From Phaeodactylum tricornutum CCAP 1055/1 (lineage: Eukaryota; Bacillariophyta; Bacillariophyceae; Surirellales; Neidiaceae), in the NCBI RefSeq assembly GCF_000150955.2, contig NC_011692.1, forward strand, positions 248,001-312,000: a stretch of 64,000 bases of DNA. The letters are read 5' to 3'. How positions within the stretch are numbered: the stretch's first letter is position 1; each line of letters begins with the position of its first letter. Positions 52,601 to 59,913 of the stretch are shown piece by piece. The notes beneath the pieces were generated by a model that was not told where the DNA came from, did not search any database, and saw only the letters and a program-made list of their open reading frames with translations. A program made the position numbers and the translations under genes.

Positions 52601-53906
52601 GCGCGCTGGGAAGGAGTTCGGATCGAACGCGGGACGACCCGTCGTTATTGTTCGCGCACTTTACGGATTGAAAAGTAGCGGAGCACGATGGCGTGACCAT
52701 ATGGCCGCAACATTGCGCGAAGCAGACTATACTAGTAGCAGAGCCGACCCAGATGTTTGGATGAGACCCGCAACGAAGCCTGACGGATTCAAGTACTGGG
52801 AGTACGTCCTCGTGTACTCAGACGACATTCTCGTCGTGAGCCATGACCCCAAACGTACAATGGACTTTCTCGAGTCCAAATATACCCTCAAGAACGGTAC
52901 AGTGGCAGAGCCAACAACGTACCTAGGTGCTGAAGTCAAGAAATGGCGTATTGAAGGATCGGACGATCCTACGAAAATTCGATGGGCAATGTCATCTGAA
53001 ACCTACATCAAGTCGGCAATTGCAGATGTTGAAACAGAGTTGGCCAAGATTGACAAGCAACTTCCTTCGAAGGCGTCAACGCCACTCAAGCCCGGTTACA
53101 GACCGGAACTAGACCAGAGTCCTGAGTTAGATGCAAGGAGAATCACTTACTATCAAGGCCTCATTGGAGTTCTTTGTTGGATGTGTGAGCTGGGACGAAT
53201 TGATATCCTGGTTGATGTTGCGATGATGTCTAGATTCCTCGTGATACCACGGGAAGGACAGCTACAGCAGCTATTTCATATATTTGCTTACCTGAAGTCT
53301 CACAAACGGTCTACATTGGTGTTTGATGATACTAGACCTACATTTGATGCGGAACGATTTGTTCAGAAGGATTGGTCAGAATTTTATCCGGGAGCGGCAG
53401 AGGCGATACCGCCAAACCTACCGGAACAACGAGGCAGGTTGGTATCAACTACATGTTTTGTGGATGCCGACCATGCCGGATGTCGGTTGACCCGTCGGTC
53501 GCATACAGGCGTTTTGATATATGTGAACAGAGCACCAATTCTGTGGTATTCAAAGCGGCAAAATACAGTCGAGTCCTCAACCTACTCCTCTGAATTCTGT
53601 GCTATGCGGACGGCTATTGATATGATAGAAGGGCTACGGTATAAATTGAGAATGCTTGGAGTTGGTTTGGACGGTCCAACTTGCGTGTTATGTGATAACC
53701 AATCGGTTGTTATAAGCTCAACGGCACCGGAAACCGCATTGAAAAGGAAACACAATGCTATTAATTACCATCGAACTCGAGAAGCTCAGGCAGCTGGGAT
53801 TGTGTTAATTGCAAAGGAACCAACCGAAACGAACATCAGTGACTTCCTCACAAAGAGCGTCCCAGGTCCGAGATTGAGAGAGTTGAGTGGAACAGTGCTT
53901 TGGTAA
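49656..53906 (+). CDS. pol: Pol polyprotein of the copia element
   Basis: 1416 residues, long and open. Aspartic protease region with CELDSHADTCVAG, integrase core region (SDLVYDGSKEQ, then WQNRAEGEIREIKK), reverse transcriptase with ALYGLKSSGARWRDH and VYSDDILVV, and RNase H with CFVDADHAG and ESSTYSSEFCAM. The order protease-integrase-RT-RNase H defines Ty1/copia. The protein frame begins right after gag; the first codon of the listed span is GTG. Confidence 0.92.
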   Translation: MACVLGTEIRKAPDREIVALTSTRSIGDVNSGSNHHIGARCELDSHADTCVAGANTILISDSQKSVTVRPFSGEYLAMTNIPIGTVATAYTVPDDGRVVILIINQALYFGDRLKNTLLTPNQMRDYGIEVDDAPRQYVAGSQHSLYVPDSNLRIPLQLRGIFSFLESRKPTQQEMDECEHIVLTSDAPWEPCSVEFANREQEAVRSDRRVSLVDSGGNSTGQVHYIAYPSDTRTVAAAQQVLETFRSLTEIEFCETELVDRLIACVNVASDDHCGDGLDGRADPDVYPDADDFIRVVSGMTSSERKSALTPEVLSRRWNIGLDSAKRTLQVTTQKGVRTVLHPLTRRYRTRQSHLRFPTIRTKVYTDTMFSSVTSIRQYKCAQVFTTNTAYLRVYPLQSKQNAPDALMKWIQDVGVMSDLVYDGSKEQGGGKHWREIEQRHHIQRHVTEPHSQWQNRAEGEIREIKKSVRHRLQASRAPKQLWCFCTEWVSAVRRLTALSLPALNGRVATELLEGETPDISEYAQFDWYEPVWFIDPTSSFPEPKQKLGRWIGVASDVGQAMTFWILPKSCSPIARSSVARVDPDVSCTDELKADLAMLDLSIDNKIGNNKTAEQNKEIDSSLGNLVSGPADDLFEKVANEEFYPLEEAAEKAEADDFTPESMDEYLTAEVLLPFGGELLRGVVKARKRDADGNPLGTRNSNPILDTREYEVELPDGSTNVYSANIIAENMYSQIDDEGREFLLMQEITDHKVDGNAVTKDDGFTVLKNGERKPRMTTKGWKLSVLWKDGTSTWVPLKDLKESNPLEVAEYAVANKIAEEPAFAWWVRQALRVRDRSIKKVKSKYWKRSHKYGIELPHSVGEALRIDKETGTTFWRDGIAKEMKNVMPAFEFRDDDRMPVGHKEITCHMIFDIKAFSLQRKARLVAGGHTTDPPKDMTFASVVSRDSVRIAFLLAALNDLDILAADVQNAYLNAATKEKVWTRAGKEFGSNAGRPVVIVRALYGLKSSGARWRDHMAATLREADYTSSRADPDVWMRPATKPDGFKYWEYVLVYSDDILVVSHDPKRTMDFLESKYTLKNGTVAEPTTYLGAEVKKWRIEGSDDPTKIRWAMSSETYIKSAIADVETELAKIDKQLPSKASTPLKPGYRPELDQSPELDARRITYYQGLIGVLCWMCELGRIDILVDVAMMSRFLVIPREGQLQQLFHIFAYLKSHKRSTLVFDDTRPTFDAERFVQKDWSEFYPGAAEAIPPNLPEQRGRLVSTTCFVDADHAGCRLTRRSHTGVLIYVNRAPILWYSKRQNTVESSTYSSEFCAMRTAIDMIEGLRYKLRMLGVGLDGPTCVLCDNQSVVISSTAPETALKRKHNAINYHRTREAQAAGIVLIAKEPTETNISDFLTKSVPGPRLRELSGTVLW

Positions 53907-54083
53907 AAGACCAATTGCAAAACAGGTGTGCAGAAATGTATTCCTACCCCAGAAACAAAGCAGAAGCTACCAAAATGGAAGTGGATGCCAGCCTCTGCGT
54001 AAAAATGTGTGAATTATCGGGCTAAGACGCACAAGAAGCTTTGACATGGCTTAAAGGTTATTGTGGTTCTAGCTCGAGGGGAC

Positions 54084-54382
54084 TGATTCAGTATGGCCAT
54101 ACAGACCCGGATTTGGGTGTACGAGGATGACCTGTGACGTAGTCATTGGGGTTATCCTTCGGTCATGAAACTAGTCTAAACCTTGGGCACATCGGATGAT
54201 GTGCTCACTTATTTTATTATAAAGCACTTTGCAAGCTGTACTTCTAGTCCCCTTGTGTGCTTGGTTGACCAACATGCAAATTGATTGTCTCCGTGGATGC
54301 GGGACAATGGTCAACAAACTAATTCAATATAGTCCGGATATCGTGTTGACCAGAAATGTACCTACACGTGGATATCAAATCA
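54084..54382 (+). repeat. 3' LTR
   Basis: 299 bp, same as 47133-47431 by eye; preceded by a purine-rich stretch (GAGGGGAC). Confidence 0.93.
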
Positions 54383-54767
54383 TCGCAGCTGGTAATGTTG
54401 TAACAGTACGCTTTTTCCGAGAACCGGTAGCTCACGTTTTGCAACGGCCTCACTCTTACGTAGCTAAACTTTTATTTGATATTCTATATATCGAAAAACT
54501 GGCGGTCCTCGATATAGACACTTAGAATTTTCAATTCGTTATTATCTTCACCGGATCTGTGTCGCTTGTACATATTTCTAACGTTCTGTCAACGAAAAAA
54601 CAAAGTAAAGCATTCAGACATCACAAAATGGACAACAAACAAGAAGGGAAACGGTTTGATTTCCGATCATCGACAGTGGTCCTCGTAAATGTCTTCATCG
54701 ACTTACGTTCATCGTCTTTTTACTTTGATCACCAGAAAGAAATTTCTGCACACCAAAATCTCCGAAC
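54383..54767. other. Spacer right of the LTR element
   Basis: Host sequence between the 3' LTR and the sulfotransferase coding region. No separate gene supported. Confidence 0.4.
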
Positions 54768-55793
54768 ATGGTCCAGATATCGTTGCGATCCCGAAGAAGC
54801 TTGCCGGGAAGGAACGCCAACGCCATCAACCACCTACTGACTCAACCCAGATGGGTCCGGAGCATTGTGTTGGTAATGTTTGTAGCGTCACTTTGTCAAT
54901 CGTACAGAATATTGGAACGACAAATGAAGAACACGAGATCAAAGACTCCCATACCTAAGCCGAAACCTTGTCTATTGAAGGAGTTGTTGGTGCATCTACA
55001 CATTGGCAAGAGTGGTGGCACAAGCTTGGATCCATTATTGTTCAATATTTCGAAGGAGCGAAAGTCATGCTTCTTGGGTTTCCACCACTTTGATTGGACT
55101 CTCATCAATCAAATGACATACTACGAGAAAGTAGACGTTCTAACGCTTCTGCGAAATCCTACTTCTCGTTCCATCTCGCATTTTCATTATGCCAAGAAGC
55201 TGCCGTGGACAGAAGAGTTTCCAGTTTTCCGCAACGAGACATTGGACGAATACCTTCACGATCCCAAGACGATGCTGCAAACTCGCGACGTATGGCAAGA
55301 TGGAATGGCATCAGTAGCTTGGTTAACGGGGACACATACGGCCAACTGGATCGTTGGCGATCTAGAGGAGGAGCAGTTACTCCGCCGAGAGTGGCTGGCG
55401 CAGAATCATACACGTATGCTGACATTGGCGGCAGATCGTTTGGAAAAGACACTGTGGTTTGGGCTCTTGGAAGATACACCTCGATCAATGGAACTGCTAA
55501 GGCATTCCTTCAATTTATCCGACACGCCTCCGCTACAAAAGGCAAACAATGCTAATGAAACACACGAACCACCTTCGGATTGGACCAAGAGGGCCTTGGC
55601 ATCATTGACACCACAGGACCATTGGCTGTATGAGTATGCGCAGCAGCTTTTCGAAGCGAGATGGAATGCATACACAACCGGCACCTTCATTCAACCGCTG
55701 CGACCTCCATTCCCCAAAATTCCTTGTATCTCGAGCCGCCATCATATTGAATGCCGGTCGGGACCTCTTGATGGTCTAAAATATTACCTTTAG
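54768..55793 (+). CDS. Type II membrane carbohydrate sulfotransferase-like protein
   Basis: 341 residues from the first ATG, which may not be the real start (see spacer at 46753 and findings). A membrane anchor, SIVLVMFVASLCQSYRIL, is near residues 31-48. LLVHLHIGKSGGTSL is the PAPS 5'-phosphosulfate loop, and VLTLLRNPTSRSISHFHYAKKLPW the 3'-phosphate-binding block, as in heparan-sulfate 2-O/6-O-type sulfotransferases (Sulfotransfer_2/3 group). Expected to sulfate glycans in the Golgi. Several N-x-S/T sites fit a lumenal domain. A decayed copy lies 0.7 kb downstream. The young copia element sits just upstream and may have changed its promoter. Confidence 0.85.
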   Translation: MVQISLRSRRSLPGRNANAINHLLTQPRWVRSIVLVMFVASLCQSYRILERQMKNTRSKTPIPKPKPCLLKELLVHLHIGKSGGTSLDPLLFNISKERKSCFLGFHHFDWTLINQMTYYEKVDVLTLLRNPTSRSISHFHYAKKLPWTEEFPVFRNETLDEYLHDPKTMLQTRDVWQDGMASVAWLTGTHTANWIVGDLEEEQLLRREWLAQNHTRMLTLAADRLEKTLWFGLLEDTPRSMELLRHSFNLSDTPPLQKANNANETHEPPSDWTKRALASLTPQDHWLYEYAQQLFEARWNAYTTGTFIQPLRPPFPKIPCISSRHHIECRSGPLDGLKYYL

Positions 55794-56454
55794 CCTCGAA
55801 CATATGCTTTGGTTGGGGATCAAAAGACTGCACTCGCGATATTGATCGTTTTTGTGTACCTTGCCTTTTCTTCGTTTTTTTTTTGTAGACAGAGCTACGG
55901 AACCTACCTAATAATCATAGCAGGTTTCTCAAACCATTCCGATCTACCAACGTACAATATGGTCAATAATATGAAGACACCAGAAAGTCACACTTTCTGG
56001 CGATTAATATGACAAAAATTGTTAGTCGAGTAATGAACTGCTAGTACTTTTTCGACTTATCGAGACTATGACGTCCGTCTTCTATGAGACCGCCAGCCCC
56101 GTTCACTGTCAATTCGGCCCTGGAATGTCTGTAACATCCGGGTTTTATTTCCTGATGACGATAATATTTTACGAGACCGCTGATTCAGACCTTTACCGTT
56201 AGACGGAACACTTGGAAGCTATACGCTTAGCCGTTTCCAACAACATATATCACCATTTATTTTCCGATCTAGTGAAGCAGATCTCTACTGTCCACAAATT
56301 GGTCGATTTGAGAGGCAACGAGGATCTAGGCTGCATCTGGACGGTACGCGACAAGAATGTAATGAGAATGCGGGCAATAGGGCTCTCAGTGGCAACGGAG
56401 CACTTGCGAAACGAAAGGCACATTCGAAGCGAGACGGAAGAGCTGCAATAGAAA
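55794..56454. other. Spacer between sulfotransferase and its decayed copy
   Basis: T-run near 55878-55887; TTCACTGTCA at 56102-56111, a near-exact motif copy that may be the old promoter of the decayed copy. The 56212-56451 ORF reads as chance or remains of its N-terminus. Confidence 0.4.
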
Positions 56455-56830
56455 TCGAACTATTGTATATTTACATATTGGCAACAGCGGAGGCACCAGC
56501 TTGAATCGGGTCGCTTCGGCGATTGCGAGGCGGGAAGGCTACTGCTACATCGGTTTCAAGTACTTTGGGCCGCAGATCGACCAGCATATCTCCCGCCTCA
56601 CGACAAAGCAGCAGAGAATGCATGTCTCATTATAAGTTTGCGAAACGATTGTCGTGGACGAAGAGCTATCTCCGCTTTCGCAGAGAAACGCTCGACGAGC
56701 CTCCAAGATCCAGCGTCGATGATGCAGACTCGAGAATTTGGCCTGAATGCCCTCCGTATCCTGGTTGACCGGCACGCACATTGGTATTTAGGTAACACCG
56801 GGTCTCAACGAAGCGGATGTTAGTTACAGT
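56455..56830 (+). pseudogene. Decayed sulfotransferase copy
   Basis: Translates in pieces to close matches of the gene at 54768-55793. First piece: IVYLHIGNSGGTSLNRVASAI ... GYCYIGFKYFGPQIDQHIS against VHLHIGKSGGTSLDPLL ... SCFLGFHHFDWTLINQM. Second piece, in another frame: HYKFAKRLSWTKSYLRFRRETLDE against HFHYAKKLPWTEEFPVFRNETLDE, then DPASMMQTREF against DPKTMLQTRDV. The LLRNPTSRSIS block between them is missing, at least two frame changes and stops are present, and the C-terminal half is gone. A tandem duplicate that lost function. Confidence 0.85.
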
Positions 56831-56925
56831 ATTTACGAAGGAATCATTCAAGATAGTTCAGCACGTATCAGTGGTGGAACACAAGTGGATGTGATTTTGA
56901 AATTAAGTCAGGTCGGATTTCCTGA

Positions 56926-57495
56926 CTACGCAGACCCCTGGCTCTTGGCATTGATTGCCAAGAGTTCGACCTTAAAGTCCAAGTCAGCGTTGGGTGGAAT
57001 AACTCCACCAGCTCCTTGACGCCCATAGCCATAATCACTGGAAATATGCAGCATAGCAGTTTCGCCCAAGCTCATTTGCATGACGCCTTCGTCCCTATTC
57101 GAAAAAGGCGGAAAAAAGTAAATTGTGAACGGTTTCGTTGGCAAACATCACTGTCACTTCTCTGCTCTCCTGATTGATTAATTTTGTTTGTCCAACTCAT
57201 GTACCTACCATCCACGAATGACCTGTCCGATTCCAATGGTAAATTGAAAGGGGCGGCCACGATCTCTTGAGGCATCAAATTTCTGTCCGTTAGACGCCAG
57301 GGTGCCGTGATAATGCATCGTTAATTTGTCCTGTGAAGCCAGCGCAGTAAGCAAGAAAGTGATAAGAGCTGGACAGGGTCTACGCTCAGTGGCTGCCCAA
57401 AGGAAGCTGAATTTTTTTTACTAACTGTAACTTACACCCGCTTTCGGAAAATTAGTGCCGTCTCCGGCGCTGATGACATCTTTCGTAATGCCCAT
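56926..57495 (-). CDS. FKBP-type peptidyl-prolyl isomerase (FKBP-B)
   Basis: Three exons: complement(56926..57094, 57209..57330, 57436..57495), introns of 114 and 105 bp, phases 0 and 2, 116 residues. Joined protein begins [36 protein letters not shown], then [35 protein letters not shown] and [23 protein letters not shown]. All FKBP12 pocket residues appear present. Unlike FKBP-A it has no CaaX box (ends NAKSQGSA), so probably soluble. Intron positions differ from FKBP-A (after residue 20 and within Trp61, against after residue 5), so the two genes are not a recent duplication or have exchanged introns since. Confidence 0.9.
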
Positions 57496-58212
57496 AGTGC
57501 TACTGAGAAAACCAAAACAAAAGAAAAGGATGCAGGGGGAGCTGTCTGGTTCAGCGATCGAAATTTATCGTGTAAAAGAGACAGGATGTTTGGGTCAGTC
57601 CTTGGTCGTCAGGGAGTTTTCGAATGCTGGAGGTCTGAGGAGGAACGAGCCTCCAGCGGATGCCACTGCCGCAAAAGAAAGCCTCCATGAATGTGGAACT
57701 TCTGGTATTATTATCCGTGTCTGATAGGCATAAAATAATTTTATTGTTCCAAATAGATTCCAGCCTTACAGAGTTTTAGACATCAATGATCCAATCAACT
57801 AAGAGATTCTTTTCTAATCAGACAGAGAGACCCAGAAAAAAATCGACAGACTGTGAAATTCGAACGGGATAGATGAAGATGAAACATGTAAGCAATTGAC
57901 AGTGAATCTTTTGGTTCGGTTCTGTTTGCTGCCCCGAGAGCAAGCCACCAACCCAAAAAGTTGTCTTCGCTACGAGATAATCGATCGGCATGGATTCGCG
58001 AAATCTTCCTTGGTCTTTGTATTCGGTACCATTCGCACGGTGTACCAACAGCCGCGATCCTGAAGCTTCGTGTACTTGTAAACTAAATTCGCGCTCTCTT
58101 CGTTTTCAGGCTGCCAACTCAACTTGCTCGCCACAAAATAACTCTGTTTTGTTCCGGCAAAGCATCTCGTCGGCAGTTCTAAATACTGAAATTTCGGCAC
58201 TCCAACTTAAAG
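57496..58212. other. Divergent promoter region
   Basis: Between FKBP-B (-) and the sugar transporter (+). Motif-like AGACTGTGAA near 57848 and TTGACAGTGAATC near 57897. Short ORFs here are not convincing. Confidence 0.45.
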
Positions 58213-59760
58213 ATGGCCCCGCCCGACGACTACGGAGACGACGAGCGCGACACTTCCTCTCCTGACGAGGAGACGCCCTTGATAAACAACTCTGCAAGCC
58301 CGATAAACGAAAGGAACAAGTCATCCAACAAGGGTGGCGGACGTTCCAACGATTCTACGATGCCTCGGTCACCGTCATCGCCCATAACCTCCACTTTATT
58401 TTGGACTGTTTTCATCGTCACATTGGGAAGCTCGTTGCAATTTGGATACGGCACGGGTGTCATGAACAACACCGAAAGCGTTATACGGGCATATTTCGAA
58501 AATGAACTCAATCAAGAGTATACGCTATTACAATGGAGTTTTACCGTCTCTAGCTACGGTATAGGTGGACTGATCGGCGCTCTACTCGGCCCTAAAGTAT
58601 TCGGCCGATTCTGCGGACGCCGCACCACCTTGTTGATCAATAACTGTTTTCTGCTATCATCCTCCTACATGATTGTTGTGGCACCAGTTTGGTGGTACCA
58701 GGCTGTTGGACGAGTGCTGGTAGGGATCGTTGCAGGAATTGCAACGGCTGTGGTTCCGACCTACCTATCCGAAATTTCCCCTGTCGCCATTCGGGGTGGT
58801 ATCGGGACAACGCACCAGTTGGGCATCACGGTCGGTATTTTACTGTCACAAGCCCTATCAACGCCCAGCCTCAATCTCTTCGGCTCCGAAAGCATGTGGC
58901 AATGGCTGTTTGCTGTTCCTCTCTTCTGCGGATTGCTACAGTGTGTCGTGTTGCCGCTTTGCCCGGAATCGCCCAGTTATCTCTACCAACATCAGGGTAA
59001 GGAGGCGGCTCGAGCCGCTATTGTAAGATTCCAGAGCGAAGAGGTAGCGGACGAGTATCTGGCTTACATACAAGAAGAGGACAACGAAGGCAACCATACA
59101 TTAACGGTCATCCAGCTTATACTGGATCGCTCGTTGCGTAAGCAGCTCATTGTAGGTGTCATGGTTCAGCTAATGATGCAGTTTTCGGGTATCGACGCCG
59201 TGTTTTACTATTCCAGTTCAGTCTTCCGGCAAGCCGACGTGGCCGATCCCGAGCTTGCCACGACCTGTCTCGGTATCGTCAACGTCTTCGTCACCATTTT
59301 TGCCATCCGCTACATGGACGTGGCGGGTCGCAAAACGTTATTGACTTACTCTTTGATGGGCATGTGTGCTAGCTTTGCGACATTGACAGCAAGCTTCTTG
59401 CTCAAGCCGGTTTTCCCTTACATGGATCAGCTGTCGATCATAGCGACCACCGGCATTATCGTATGTTTTGCCTTTGGACCGGGCTGCATTGCATGGTTCA
59501 TCATTGCCGAGATGTTCCCGCTGAAGGGTCGAGATTCCGCCATGGCGGTCGGAATTTTCATAAACTGGGTGGCCAACTGGTTGGTAGCCCTGACCTTTCC
59601 TATTCTGCTCAAAACCTGCCATGGCTATACCTTTCTCATTTTTGTGGCCACGACGGCCTACTTTTGCTTCTTTGCGAGGGAATATGTCCCCGAAACCAAG
59701 GGACGGACTATCCGAGAAGTGACGGAAGTTTTTCGTGACATCCCTTTATCAACCTGTTAA
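58213..59760 (+). CDS. GLUT/SLC2-type sugar transporter (MFS)
   Basis: 515 residues, one exon, 12 predicted membrane helices. Family marks: FGYGTGVMN in helix 1, GRRTTLL in loop 2-3, RVLVGIVAGIATAVVPTYLSEISP in helices 4-5, CPESPSYLY after helix 6, QLMMQFSGIDAVFYYSSSVF in helix 7, DVAGRKTLL, and PETKGRTIREV after helix 12. These mark an intact facilitative or H+-coupled hexose transporter. The 60-residue N-terminal tail is polar and contains DEETPLI, an acidic dileucine-type sorting signal that often sends membrane proteins to vacuole or lysosome. Location and direction of transport are inference. Confidence 0.93.
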   Translation: MAPPDDYGDDERDTSSPDEETPLINNSASPINERNKSSNKGGGRSNDSTMPRSPSSPITSTLFWTVFIVTLGSSLQFGYGTGVMNNTESVIRAYFENELNQEYTLLQWSFTVSSYGIGGLIGALLGPKVFGRFCGRRTTLLINNCFLLSSSYMIVVAPVWWYQAVGRVLVGIVAGIATAVVPTYLSEISPVAIRGGIGTTHQLGITVGILLSQALSTPSLNLFGSESMWQWLFAVPLFCGLLQCVVLPLCPESPSYLYQHQGKEAARAAIVRFQSEEVADEYLAYIQEEDNEGNHTLTVIQLILDRSLRKQLIVGVMVQLMMQFSGIDAVFYYSSSVFRQADVADPELATTCLGIVNVFVTIFAIRYMDVAGRKTLLTYSLMGMCASFATLTASFLLKPVFPYMDQLSIIATTGIIVCFAFGPGCIAWFIIAEMFPLKGRDSAMAVGIFINWVANWLVALTFPILLKTCHGYTFLIFVATTAYFCFFAREYVPETKGRTIREVTEVFRDIPLSTC

Positions 59761-59913
59761 AGAGTGCAAAAGCGGTTCCTTCTGTAATAGGATAGGATTG
59801 CAATGAAATTCAAATTTGGAAAATAGTTTTACACCTTGCCTTTCTTTTAGTCGTATATTCTTGGATGCACTCGTCTCCCCCCGTTTCTCCCAAGATGACA
59901 AAACACTTCCGCT

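Larger units (their letters stand above)
47133..54382 (+). mobile_element. Ty1/copia LTR retrotransposon (CoDi-like)
   Basis: 7250 bp with 299-bp direct LTRs that begin TG and end CA. The two LTRs look identical on reading, so the insertion is young. Left flank ends CTCGC and right flank begins TCGCA, giving a shared TCGC as likely target duplication. Internal order is leader, gag, pol (protease, integrase, reverse transcriptase, RNase H), purine-rich tract, which is the Ty1/copia order. A TTGGTATCAGAT sequence (about 47699-47710), similar to a copia primer site for initiator tRNA, lies in the leader some 270 bp from the LTR. It looks whole. The CoDi assignment is by resemblance to diatom copia elements. 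Confidence 0.93.

Noticed and set aside
54559-54840. 93-codon ORF between the 3' LTR and the sulfotransferase
   Set aside because: Overlaps the sulfotransferase start in another frame and has no recognisable features.
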